A stretch of 8,990 bases of DNA from JAUVXJ01 sp964577995 (GTDB lineage Bacteria > Chloroflexota > Anaerolineae > UBA7937 > B3-Chlor): NCBI GenBank assembly GCA_964577995.1, contig CAZOBP010000116.1, positions 1 to 8,990 on the forward strand, given 5' to 3'. The position numbers and the translations under genes are program-made. A model generated the notes under the pieces. That model did no database searches. It was given only the letters and a program-made list of their open reading frames with translations, and was not told where the DNA came from. Shown here piece after piece: positions 1-7,072 of this stretch. Position 1 is the stretch's first letter. Every line of letters begins with the position of its first letter.

Positions 1-2
1 GA

Positions 3-119
3 AACATGATTGATCAGATGGGGGGAGGGACAGATGCGCTGGGGCCCCTGCTGGATTACATACGCAAGACGAAGAGCAACAAGGAGTTGCTGGAAAAGCT
101 GACCAAGGAGCTTCTATGA
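3..119 (+). CDS. 3' end of an unrecognised protein gene (partial)
   Basis: An open frame runs in from the left edge to a TGA at 117-119 and gives the last 38 residues of a protein. The visible part is polar and helix-like, with a Gly-rich turn (QMGGGTDALG) followed by a Lys/Leu/Glu-rich amphipathic end (LLEKLTKELL). No family can be assigned from so little. Its reading frame and the closely packed downstream genes suggest it is the preceding member of the same plus-strand cluster. An AAGGAG Shine-Dalgarno for the next start lies inside its last codons (105-110), and an ATG at 116 overlaps its stop as ATGA, an arrangement typical of translational coupling. Confidence 0.55.
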   Translation, partial: NMIDQMGGGTDALGPLLDYIRKTKSNKELLEKLTKELL

Positions 120-151
120 CAGCAGACGAGGCCGCGACATCCCCTCCATGA
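116..151 (+). other. 11-codon bridging ORF, or frameshifted true start of the M23 peptidase
   Basis: The ATG at 116 has a good AAGGAG (105-110) five bases upstream and overlaps the previous stop (ATGA). It encodes MTADEAATSPP and ends at a TGA (149-151) that itself overlaps the ATG at 148 of the peptidase gene. The good ribosome-binding site therefore serves this mini-ORF, and the peptidase ATG has none of its own. Two readings fit. It may be a coupling mini-ORF that delivers ribosomes to the peptidase. Or it may be the real N-terminus of the peptidase, thrown out of frame by a one-base indel in the C-rich stretch at 140-147. Confidence 0.45.
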
Positions 152-1197
152 CACAACCGTCCACCAAAGATACCATCCTCCACACCGCAAGAGCCGTGCT
201 CCAGTGGTTCAAGAGCGATGACCTGGTAGTACCTCGCTACGCTTCTCATTTGGCCATCGTCCTGTCCGTTGCGTTCGTGCTCTCCACCGGCGGGCTGGGC
301 ATCGATGGGCTGCGGCAAGCCGAGGCTTTCCATCTCGATCTGGGCGAGCGTGAGCAGACAACCCTGGTGTCCTGGGGTAATCCAGAACAGGAGGACCCGG
401 ATTTCCTCACCAGGGGCGCGGCACCGATAACCATCATTCCTGAGAGGGGGCGTCAAGGGGTTATGATCTACGTTGTCCAGGCTGGAGACAATGTCTCAAA
501 GATCGCCCAGAGTTTTGGACTTCGACCAGAGAGCGTTCTGTGGTCCAATCCAGAGCTGGAGACGTGGCCGGACTACATAGTTGTTGGTCAACAGCTCTTC
601 ATCCTTCCGGAGGATGGCGCCTATCACGAGGTCAAAGCCGAGGACACTCTGGAGAGCATAGCCAAGCGGTACAGCGTGGACCCCATGGTTATCGTCGAGT
701 GCCAGTACAATGACCTGGCCGAGCCATACCAGCTGCAAGTTGGCCAACACCTGGTCATACCCGGCGGCACCAGACCGGTGGTTCCCAGATACGTACAGGC
801 CACTGCCCCGCCTCCGACTGACGCCCCGGTGGGCTCTGGTAACTTCATGTGGCCTACCAGCGGGTATCTGACTCAAGGATACTGGTCAGGTCACCAGGCG
901 ATAGATATTGGAGCACCCACGGGAACGCCCATCTACGCCGCGGACACCGGCTACGTTGCCGCCACAGGCTGGATGGGTGGATATGGCAATTACATTATCC
1001 TCAACCACGGTAACGGCTTCGAGACACTCTACGCGCACCTCAGCGAGATCAGAGTCATAGCTGGGCAGGGGGTGCAGCGCGGACACCTGATAGGACTGAT
1101 GGGGAGCACTGGTCGGTCCACAGGGCCCCACTTGCACTTCGAGATTCGACAGGGTGGTGTGAAGCGCAACCCTCTGGGGTTCCTGCCGAGGGGCTGA
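148..1197 (+). CDS. Membrane-anchored LysM-LysM-M23 metallopeptidase (cell-wall endopeptidase)
   Basis: The product is a predicted peptidoglycan hydrolase that cuts peptide cross-links outside the cytoplasmic membrane. Of 349 residues, about 33-53 form a hydrophobic segment read as a membrane anchor. LysM domain 1 spans about 108-153 (starts YVVQAGDNVSKIA) and LysM domain 2 about 159-205 (HEVKAEDTLESIAKRY); LysM domains bind glycan chains. A Pro-rich linker at 208-228 leads to the M23 (LytM/lysostaphin) domain at about 247-342. The zinc ligands are present: H249 and D253 (HQAID), H297 (YAHLS) and H328/H330 (GPHLHFEIR). The domain should therefore be catalytic rather than a degenerate EnvC-type activator. 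The ATG at 148 is the only start in this frame after a TGA at 100-102, but it lacks a Shine-Dalgarno; see the 116-151 entry. The family call is firm; the exact N-terminus is not. Confidence 0.93.
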   Translation: MTQPSTKDTILHTARAVLQWFKSDDLVVPRYASHLAIVLSVAFVLSTGGLGIDGLRQAEAFHLDLGEREQTTLVSWGNPEQEDPDFLTRGAAPITIIPERGRQGVMIYVVQAGDNVSKIAQSFGLRPESVLWSNPELETWPDYIVVGQQLFILPEDGAYHEVKAEDTLESIAKRYSVDPMVIVECQYNDLAEPYQLQVGQHLVIPGGTRPVVPRYVQATAPPPTDAPVGSGNFMWPTSGYLTQGYWSGHQAIDIGAPTGTPIYAADTGYVAATGWMGGYGNYIILNHGNGFETLYAHLSEIRVIAGQGVQRGHLIGLMGSTGRSTGPHLHFEIRQGGVKRNPLGFLPRG

Positions 1198-1248
1198 TTC
1201 TGAATAGAGGCCTGAGGCTCGTCAGTCTCACGGTCACGGGGCCAGAGA

Positions 1249-2001
1249 GTGAATAGAGCCGGGTTCTTCGTCGGCACATCGGGCTGGAGTTACAAGCACT
1301 GGCGCGGCCTCTTCTACCCTGTCGACCTGCCTCAGCGTGAGTGGTTCGCCCACTACGCGAAGTACTTCCCCAGTGTCGAGATCAATTACACCTTCTATCG
1401 ACTACCTTCGACGAAGACCTTCGTCCGCTGGAGGAGGCAGTGCCCGCCCGAGTTCGTGTATGCGCTAAAGGCCCCTCGCACCATCACCCATCTCAAGAAG
1501 CTGCGCCGCTGCGAGGAATCGGTGGAAGCGTTTCTGGGGCGGGCCAGGCTGCTGGGGGACAGACTCGGGCCCATCCTGTACCAGTTGCCACCAAACTGGC
1601 ACTGCGACCTGGAGCGATTGGCTGACTTTCTGGAGCTTCTGCCCAGAGATCTGCGGCACGTTTTCGAGTTCCGAGACCAGACCTGGCACGTCGAACCGGT
1701 TGTGGACCTGCTGAGGGATAGGGACGTAGGCTTCTGCTACGTTAGCCTGCCAGGTTTCACCTGCCCGTCGGTGGTCACGGGGCGAGTCTTCTATGCTCGC
1801 ATGCATGGTGTCAGGGTGAAGTACGGTGGGTTGTACGACGAGCAGCAGTTGCGCGAGCTGGCAGAGCAGGTGTGCCGTCTTCGAGATGCTGGTTGTGAGA
1901 CGTTCGCCTACTTCAACAACGACGCAGAGGCCTATGCCGTGGAGAACGCGTGGAGGTTGAGACTGCTGGTGGGTGAGATCATGAGGAGAGACCATGCGTA
2001 G
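1249..2001 (+). CDS. DUF72 (YecE-like) TIM-barrel family protein
   Basis: This 250-residue protein matches DUF72/YecE in length and hallmark motifs. It has GTSGWSY at residues 9-15 close to the N-terminus, EINYTFYRLP at 44-53, YALKAPRTITH at about 71-81, a LYQLPPNW stretch, an FEFRDQTW segment, an ARMHG segment and YFNND followed by ENAW near the C-terminus. The family adopts a TIM-barrel-like fold; its biochemical role is not established and I infer none. The start is a GTG; the only upstream in-frame codons after stops at 1195, 1201 and 1213 offer no alternative. Its ribosome-binding site is weak. The last 8 nt overlap the start of the radical SAM gene, so the two are probably co-translated. 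Confidence 0.9.
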   Translation: MNRAGFFVGTSGWSYKHWRGLFYPVDLPQREWFAHYAKYFPSVEINYTFYRLPSTKTFVRWRRQCPPEFVYALKAPRTITHLKKLRRCEESVEAFLGRARLLGDRLGPILYQLPPNWHCDLERLADFLELLPRDLRHVFEFRDQTWHVEPVVDLLRDRDVGFCYVSLPGFTCPSVVTGRVFYARMHGVRVKYGGLYDEQQLRELAEQVCRLRDAGCETFAYFNNDAEAYAVENAWRLRLLVGEIMRRDHA

Positions 2002-3004
2002 AGAAGCTATGCTGTATGAGAGGCTCCAAGGTGACATCGTCCGTTGTTCACTGTGTGCCCATCGCTGCACGATCAAGCCGGGTCGAAGAGGGATTTGTGG
2101 TGTTCGGGAGAATGAAGACGGCACACTCTACACCCTGGTCTATGCGGATGCCATCGCAGCTCACGTAGATCCCATAGAGAAGAAGCCCATCTTCAACTTC
2201 TTGCCCGGGACCCGCAGCTTCTCTATCGCCACCGTGGGGTGCAACTTCCACTGCCGCTTCTGCCAGAACGCTGACATCTCCCAGGCACCCCGGGAAGGCT
2301 TGGCCCTGACGGGGGAGGAGTTGCTCCCTGAACAGGTGGTGCGCGCTGCCAAGAGCTACGCTTGCGACAGCATCGCTTACACCTACACGGAGCCCACCGT
2401 CTTCTTCGAATACGTCTACGACACAGCCAAGCTGGCCCAGAGCGAGGGCATCAAGAGCATCTTCGTCACCAATGGCTACATGACGCTGGAGGCACTGGAG
2501 GAGATCGAGCGCTATCTGGACGCGGCCAATGTGGACTTGAAGAGCTTCGACGACCGATTCTACCGCCGGATGTGCGGGGCCAGGCTGGAGCCGGTGCTGG
2601 AGACCATCGAGGCTATGCACGAGCGCGGCGTGTGGGTCGAGGTGACGACCCTGCTCATCCCGGGGCTCAATGATAGCGACGATGAACTAGGGCAGATCGC
2701 CCATTTTCTCGCCGGGATAAGCCCCGACGTTCCCTGGCATGTGTCGCGCTTCACGCCACAATACAGGATGCTGGATCGGCCACCAACACCTGAGGACACG
2801 ATGCACAGGGCAGCCGAGATCGGTCGCCAGGCCGGACTGAGGTACGTCTACGTGGGGAACATGCCAGGCGACAAGTTCGAGAATACGCTTTGTCCCTCGT
2901 GTGGAGCGGTGGCCATTGGCAGAATTGGCTATCATACGACCCTCAACCTTGATGACAACAGATGTGCTTCCTGCGGACAAGAACTTGCGGTCGTCCGCAG
3001 ATAA
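1994..3004 (+). CDS. amrS: AmmeMemoRadiSam system radical SAM enzyme (AmrS-type)
   Basis: This 336-residue protein is a radical SAM enzyme of the group once labelled pyruvate-formate-lyase-activating-enzyme-like. The N-terminal cysteine module is C18-x2-C21-x3-C25-x9-C35 (RCSLCAHRC, GICGVREN). The radical SAM motif is CNFHCRFCQN, with C83, C87 and C90 expected to bind a 4Fe-4S cluster that cleaves S-adenosylmethionine. A C-terminal zinc-ribbon-like module carries C300, C303, C324 and C327. A clear AGGAG at 1984-1988 lies five bases before the ATG at 1994, which fixes the start even though it overlaps the previous gene. In many genomes this family occurs with AMMECR1-like and Memo-like genes, and its substrate is not known to me. 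Neither partner is visible here, so they must be elsewhere or absent. The alternative label, a glycyl-radical-enzyme activase, is less likely given the N- and C-terminal Cys modules. Confidence 0.88.
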   Translation: MRREAMLYERLQGDIVRCSLCAHRCTIKPGRRGICGVRENEDGTLYTLVYADAIAAHVDPIEKKPIFNFLPGTRSFSIATVGCNFHCRFCQNADISQAPREGLALTGEELLPEQVVRAAKSYACDSIAYTYTEPTVFFEYVYDTAKLAQSEGIKSIFVTNGYMTLEALEEIERYLDAANVDLKSFDDRFYRRMCGARLEPVLETIEAMHERGVWVEVTTLLIPGLNDSDDELGQIAHFLAGISPDVPWHVSRFTPQYRMLDRPPTPEDTMHRAAEIGRQAGLRYVYVGNMPGDKFENTLCPSCGAVAIGRIGYHTTLNLDDNRCASCGQELAVVRR

Positions 3005-3012
3005 GAGGGAGG
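3005..3012 (+). promoter_or_regulatory. Ribosome-binding site fixing the GTG start at 3019
   Basis: The purine-rich GAGGGAGG sits six bases before the GTG at 3019, directly after the TAA of the radical SAM gene (3002-3004). It argues for the GTG at 3019 over an in-frame ATG at 2962 that lies inside the preceding gene. Confidence 0.7.
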
Positions 3013-3018
3013 TCAGTT

Positions 3019-4143
3019 GTGTTTGACAAGCAGGAACTGAGGGAACTGTCTGGCTATCGAGACGAAGAGAATCTGATCTGCAGCTTCTACTTTCCCTTGG
3101 AGAAGGGCCAACCGACAGAGGAGGGGAGCCTGATCAGGCTGAAGAACATGATCACCGAGGCTCAAGCCGATCGCGAGCACTGGACGAGCGCCCAACTGAA
3201 GTCCGTGTCCGATGATCTTGCCCGCATAGAGAGGCTTACGACGGAGGAGATGGTTGTCGGCAGCGGCGGGCTCGCCGTCTATGCGTGTTCCGCCGCCGGT
3301 CTGTGGGAGGTGTTTCGTCTAGCGGACAGGATGGGCCCCCTGCTGGCGGTAGATCACGTCATCCGCATGAGGCCCATGATTGAGTTCATGAATCGCTATC
3401 AGCGCCATTGCACAGTGTTGGTGGGGAAGGGCAGGGCGCGCATCTTCTTGGTGGATCCTGCTGGTGTGGAGGAGCGACCAGAGGTGCTTGGCGAGGTGCC
3501 TGGCAGGCACGACCAGGGAGGGTGGGCCCAGGCGCGCTACCAACGCCATCACGATGACCGAGTCATGCGTCACTTGAAGGAGACCGCCGATCAGACCTTT
3601 TCGCTCTTCCAGTCCGAGCATTTCGACCAGTTATTCGTTGCCGGCACCGACGAAGTGGTCAGTGAGTTCATCGAGTATCTGCACCAGTATCTGAGGGAGA
3701 GGTTGGCTGGCACCTTTCCGATGGAGATGGTGAGCTCAGCCGTGGAGGTAGGAGAGCAAACCATGAGCGTGGTGCGCGAACTCACAGAGGAGCGCCATGG
3801 AGACAGCATCGCCAGTCTCCGGGCTGAAGTGCATACTGGGAACCTTGGCGCCGCTGGTCTGGAGGATACCCTTCACGTGTTGCAGAAAGGGCAAGTGCTC
3901 AGGCTGCTAGTGAATGACAACTTCGTTGCCCCTGGGGAGCGTTGCAAGGGTTGCGGACTTCTGTCCATGACCAGTCCTTGTCCGTTCTGCGGTGGGGAGA
4001 CAGAACATCTGGAAGACATAGTAGAGCACGTGGTTACTGAGGCCTTCCTGCGGAACTGCGAGATCACCATCGTGGGGGATGAGAACCGTGAGCACCTTGC
4101 CGAACTGGGCGGGATTGGCGCCCTCCTGAGGTTCGTGGACTAG
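3019..4143 (+). CDS. Bacterial archaeo-eukaryotic release factor 1-like protein (family 10-like)
   Basis: This 374-residue protein resembles bacterial members of the eRF1/aRF1/Pelota superfamily, often annotated as VLRF1-like or bacterial aeRF family 10. After an N-terminal domain comes a beta-rich segment (TVLVGKGRARIFLVD) and then GGWAQARYQRH at residues 167-177. This occupies the position of the catalytic GGQ loop of release factors and aligns with the archaeal pattern GGQSQRRF. The central part (FDQLFVAGTDEVVSEFIEYL) fits an eRF1 domain-2-like fold. The C-terminal third has an L7Ae-like layout interrupted by a zinc knuckle with C309, C312, C321 and C324 (CKGCG, CPFCGG). It is cytosolic, and the likely role is ribosome- or peptidyl-tRNA-related hydrolysis or rescue. 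That role is family inference only. The loop has Trp where classic factors have the catalytic Gln. Start chosen as GTG 3019 from its strong ribosome-binding site. Confidence 0.82.
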   Translation: MFDKQELRELSGYRDEENLICSFYFPLEKGQPTEEGSLIRLKNMITEAQADREHWTSAQLKSVSDDLARIERLTTEEMVVGSGGLAVYACSAAGLWEVFRLADRMGPLLAVDHVIRMRPMIEFMNRYQRHCTVLVGKGRARIFLVDPAGVEERPEVLGEVPGRHDQGGWAQARYQRHHDDRVMRHLKETADQTFSLFQSEHFDQLFVAGTDEVVSEFIEYLHQYLRERLAGTFPMEMVSSAVEVGEQTMSVVRELTEERHGDSIASLRAEVHTGNLGAAGLEDTLHVLQKGQVLRLLVNDNFVAPGERCKGCGLLSMTSPCPFCGGETEHLEDIVEHVVTEAFLRNCEITIVGDENREHLAELGGIGALLRFVD

Positions 4144-4161
4144 GAGGCTCCGTGGTCTATT

Positions 4162-4178
4162 CCTGGTCTTGAACCAGG
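4162..4178. terminator. Small inverted repeat between convergent genes, weak terminator candidate
   Basis: CCTGGT (4162-4167) and ACCAGG (4173-4178) form a perfect 6-bp stem with a 5-nt loop, 18 nt after the eRF1-like gene. On the plus strand a second tiny GGGG-CAG-CCCC hairpin follows at 4177-4187. Neither is followed by a U-tract, so a classic intrinsic terminator is not shown. The repeat also lies inside the 36-codon extension on the other strand. Confidence 0.25.
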
Positions 4179-4240
4179 GGCAGCCCCATCTCCTTGCGAA
4201 GACGGTTCAACTCCTGACGAGTGAAGCGGTTGAACTCACT

Positions 4241-4264
4241 GCCGGGGAGAGTAGGATCCCCCGC
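4241..4264 (-). other. GC-rich stem-loop immediately after the PBP TGA
   Basis: Reading the minus strand, a stem starts four bases past the TGA. It has two outer base pairs, a G-G mismatch, then a perfect 5-bp GGGGA/TCCCC stem with an 8-nt loop. It could slow ribosomes or help end transcription. It lacks a U-tract, and its loop lacks the GU-type apical sequence of known bacterial SECIS elements, so neither a terminator nor a selenocysteine signal is established. Confidence 0.3.
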
Positions 4265-4267
4265 CGG

Positions 4268-7072
4268 TCAACCGGATGACCCAGACTCCGGCGTCGCATC
4301 TGCCGGTTCCGCGCTCGGGGTAGCGGAAGGGGTGGGAGTCAGGGTCGCGGTGGGGTTCGGGCTGGGGACGTTTGTGGGCGTGGAGGTGGGCGTCTGCCCG
4401 GGCGTCTCTGTGGCCGCGGTGGTCGGTGTATTGGTCGGCGGTGAAGCTGTGGGGGTGGTGGTGCTCGTGGAAGTAGGCGTGTGAGATGGAGTCATGGTTG
4501 GCACGGGAGTCGCGGTCGGTACTGGTGTTGAGGTAGGGCTGGGCGGCTGGTTGTTCACGACCACTTGGACCCTTGCCTCAGCGCTGTGACTCTGATGATC
4601 GAAGACGACGATCCGCAGAGAGTGAGGGCCGTTCTCCAGGTCCTGCGTTCGCCAGCGTGCCAGGAGGCCATTGTGCACGGGCTCGTATTGAGGGCCAGCG
4701 ACCACTCCCCAGCCGATGGGATCGGGACCGATTCCATACTCTACGACGAAGTGTGAGAAGTCTGAGATATCCGCGGTGCCCCGGACCGCCACTGTGCCCT
4801 CGACCTGCTGCCCAGTCTCGATCGAAGTCAGCTCCACCGTGGCGGGATGCGAGTGAACTTCGCACTCCTCCTTGGGGGGCTGCACTATCCCTGCTCGTTC
4901 GGCCCATTCTCGGTACTCGTCTGGGTAGACCTCGAAGACGCTTTCCTGGACCAGATCAGGGGGACAGAAGTCGGTTGCACGATGCCCGGTGACAGCGCAG
5001 ATACCGATCTTCTGGTAGATGTTGTCCGGCTCAGTGGGGGCCGTCCCGTCCACAAAGATCTCGGTCTTCGTCTCAGGGCAAAGGTCGGTCGGCGCCAGGC
5101 CTGATCGTGAGCATATTCTGGCCGTCACGAGCCCTGAGGGCACGGGGAAGCCTTTCGACGGCGTATCGGCGAGGACGCGCTCCATGAAGTCGTGCCAGAT
5201 GTGACCTGCCCCGGTCGAGCCGGCCACGTGATCCATAGGCGTGTTGGCGCTGTTCCCCACCCACACCCCGGTGACCAGATCGGGAGTGTAGCCCACGGTC
5301 CAGCTATCCTTCCAGTCGTCGGTGGTACCGGTCTTGGCCGCTGCGGGCCTCGACAGGTGCAGCGGGCTGTCGGGACCAAATGCTGGGGTGCGCGCCTCGT
5401 TGTCCGATAGGATACTGGTCATCAGATAGGCGTGTTCAGGCGAGATGACCTGTTCCCCCTCAGTCGGTTCGTACTCCTCGATCACTCGGCCCTGGCTGTC
5501 CTCGATCTTCAGGATGGCTACGGGTGGGATGCGGACTCCTCCATTGGCGAACACCGCGTACGCTCCAGTATGCTCCAGAAGCATCACCTCTCCGCCACCA
5601 AGGGTGAGGGAGAGCCCATACCTCTCGGGGTCTGTGAAGGTGGTAATGCCCAGACGTTGAGCCATGGCGATCATGTCTGATACGCCCACGAACTGAAGCG
5701 TCTTCACCGCAGGGATGTTGTAGGAGCAAGCCAGCGCCTGGCGGACAAGGACTGGGCCGTGCTCTTTGCCGTCGTAGTTCCTGGGCACGTAGGAGGGACC
5801 GGGCCGATTCGGGAACTCCGTTTGGACGTCCATAATGAGAGTGGCGGCCGTCCAGCCTTTCTCGAACGCAGCTAGGTAGTTGACAGGTTTGATGGAGGAT
5901 CCTGGCTGGCGCAAGGCCAGTGCGACGTTGACCTGGCCATCTATCTTCTCGTCCCAGAAGTCGACGCTGCCCAACATGACGAGGATCTCGCCGCTCTGGG
6001 GCACCATGGAAACCACGGCCGCGTTGCTCACTTGTCTATCCGCCAGCTCTGCAATGCGTTCCTGGGCCGCTTCTTGTGCTATCTCTTGCATCTCCAGGTC
6101 CAGCGTGGTGTGGACTCGCAGGCCGCCCCGGTACACCATCTCCGTTCCGTACTTCTCTTCCAGAAGCTTCTGTACGTAGACCACGAAGTGGGGGGCTCTC
6201 ATATCCACGCGCAGCGGGGTGAAATCCAGCTCTTGGGACCAGGCTTCGTCTGCCTGCGACCAGGTGATGTAGCCTTCCTTGGCCATCAGGTTGAGCACCA
6301 CCTCTTGACGCCGTTTGGCCCCTTCCAGATTGGTGTAGGGATCGTAGATGGATGGCGATTGGGGAAGACCGGCCAGGAGGGAGGCATCTGCCAACGTCAA
6401 GTCCCGTGCTTGCTTGCCGAAATAGGTCTCGGCGGCAGCCTCGATGCCGTAGGCCATGTTCCCGTAGTAGATCTCGTTGAGGTAGATCTCCAGTATCTGA
6501 TCCTTGGTGTATCTCCGAGTGATCTCTTGGGCCAACACGGCTTCTTGTATCTTTCGTGTGTAGGTCTGCTCGGGGGACAGAAAGATGGTCTTCACCAGTT
6601 GCTGGGTGATGGTGCTGGCTCCGGACACGATCTCGCCTTCGGAGACGTTGAGCCAGAAGGACCTGACGATGGCCAAAGGATCGAAGCCAGGATTGCTGTA
6701 GAAGGTCTTGTCCTCGGTGGCGACGGTGGCCTGTATCAGATGCTCGGGTATGTCTTCTAGGGGCACGACCGTGCGCCGGCCCGCATTGGCGTCGAAGACC
6801 TCGTAAAGTAGCACACCGTTGCGGTCGTAGATCTTGGTACTCATGAAAAGGTTGCGCGCGCCCAACTCCTCGGCGGGAGGCAAGGTCAGGGCGTAGTAGG
6901 CATATACCGTGGTGGCGCCGATCAGACCTACGAAGAACAGGAACAGGGCGATCAGGACGGCTACGAACAGGCCCTGGAGAAGAAGGCGAGTTAGTCGGCG
7001 GCGGCCTCGGGGTTGGCGCATCGGTGGGGAGTAGGTCGCATGTGGTCTTGAGGTATTGTTGTATTCAAGCAT
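4268..7072 (-). CDS. Bifunctional class A penicillin-binding protein (PBP1A-type) with bIg-like domain and Thr/Pro tail
   Basis: This 934-residue enzyme polymerises lipid II and cross-links peptidoglycan on the outer face of the membrane. A basic cytoplasmic N-terminus (PRGRRR) precedes one membrane helix (about 29-58). The GT51 glycosyltransferase spans about 80-275, with EDKTFY (catalytic Glu120), GASTITQQLVK (151-161), RKIQEAVLA and DQILEIYLNEIYYG (Glu195). The transpeptidase has all three motifs: SSIK (nucleophile Ser392, Lys395), SYN (450-452) and KTGT (580-583). A Cys-bearing region follows (C654, C665, C692, C703), then a beta-rich, bIg-like domain (about 745-840) and a Thr/Pro/Ser tail (843-934). 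The ATG at 7072 is chosen because longer versions run into selA. It has no good ribosome-binding site (GGAGG lies 19 nt upstream), and ATG 7021 is an alternative. It lies 70 nt after selA and is probably co-transcribed with it. The frame continues past the TGA stop for 36 codons. Confidence 0.93.
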   Translation of the reverse strand: MLEYNNTSRPHATYSPPMRQPRGRRRLTRLLLQGLFVAVLIALFLFFVGLIGATTVYAYYALTLPPAEELGARNLFMSTKIYDRNGVLLYEVFDANAGRRTVVPLEDIPEHLIQATVATEDKTFYSNPGFDPLAIVRSFWLNVSEGEIVSGASTITQQLVKTIFLSPEQTYTRKIQEAVLAQEITRRYTKDQILEIYLNEIYYGNMAYGIEAAAETYFGKQARDLTLADASLLAGLPQSPSIYDPYTNLEGAKRRQEVVLNLMAKEGYITWSQADEAWSQELDFTPLRVDMRAPHFVVYVQKLLEEKYGTEMVYRGGLRVHTTLDLEMQEIAQEAAQERIAELADRQVSNAAVVSMVPQSGEILVMLGSVDFWDEKIDGQVNVALALRQPGSSIKPVNYLAAFEKGWTAATLIMDVQTEFPNRPGPSYVPRNYDGKEHGPVLVRQALACSYNIPAVKTLQFVGVSDMIAMAQRLGITTFTDPERYGLSLTLGGGEVMLLEHTGAYAVFANGGVRIPPVAILKIEDSQGRVIEEYEPTEGEQVISPEHAYLMTSILSDNEARTPAFGPDSPLHLSRPAAAKTGTTDDWKDSWTVGYTPDLVTGVWVGNSANTPMDHVAGSTGAGHIWHDFMERVLADTPSKGFPVPSGLVTARICSRSGLAPTDLCPETKTEIFVDGTAPTEPDNIYQKIGICAVTGHRATDFCPPDLVQESVFEVYPDEYREWAERAGIVQPPKEECEVHSHPATVELTSIETGQQVEGTVAVRGTADISDFSHFVVEYGIGPDPIGWGVVAGPQYEPVHNGLLARWRTQDLENGPHSLRIVVFDHQSHSAEARVQVVVNNQPPSPTSTPVPTATPVPTMTPSHTPTSTSTTTPTASPPTNTPTTAATETPGQTPTSTPTNVPSPNPTATLTPTPSATPSAEPADATPESGSSG
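4271..4546 (-). repeat. Low-complexity Thr/Pro/Ser coding tract of the PBP tail
   Basis: The last 92 residues of the PBP are built of irregular PT/TPT/STP units such as TPVPTATPVPTMTPS and TPTPSATPSAEP. The DNA is a degenerate trinucleotide-type pattern of ACN and CCN codons rather than a perfect tandem repeat. Such tails are typical of extracytoplasmic wall-spanning or glycosylated linkers. The opposite strand shows an open frame rich in Val and Gly that merely mirrors this bias. Confidence 0.8.

Larger units (their letters stand above)
4157..4267 (-). other. In-frame 36-codon extension beyond the PBP TGA, ending in TAG
   Basis: Directly after the TGA of the penicillin-binding protein (4270-4268), the same frame stays open for 36 codons until a TAG at 4159-4157. 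The peptide looks like genuine protein, with PAGDPTLPGS followed by the amphipathic EFNRFTRQELNRLRKEMG and a GLPLVQDQE end. About two thirds of its codons end in G or C and no run of rare codons is seen. It ends 13 nt from the stop of the convergent gene, so it fills an otherwise unexplained gap. It has no convincing start of its own. It is best read as the former or readthrough C-terminus of the PBP. Confidence 0.5.

Noticed and set aside
1465..2620. Long minus-strand ORFs opposite DUF72 and the radical SAM gene.
   Set aside because: They are antisense to clear family members with intact motifs and are expected in GC-rich DNA.
2962..3018. ATG start extending the eRF1-like gene by 19 residues into the radical SAM gene.
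   Set aside because: The extra residues read as an off-frame copy of the zinc-ribbon coding region, and a strong ribosome-binding site points to GTG 3019.
4200..4270. Calling the post-TGA stem-loop a bacterial SECIS element.
   Set aside because: The loop is too close to the TGA and lacks the apical GU motif and bulged U of known elements; it was kept only as an open possibility in the findings.
4221..4484. Plus-strand ORF with Val/Gly repeats (GVGVRVAVGFGLG and so on).
   Set aside because: It is the mirror of the ACN/CCN codons of the PBP Thr/Pro tail on the minus strand.
6032..6760. Plus-strand ORF of 242 codons antisense to the PBP.
   Set aside because: It lies wholly opposite the well-conserved GT51 and transpeptidase coding region and shows no recognisable domain.
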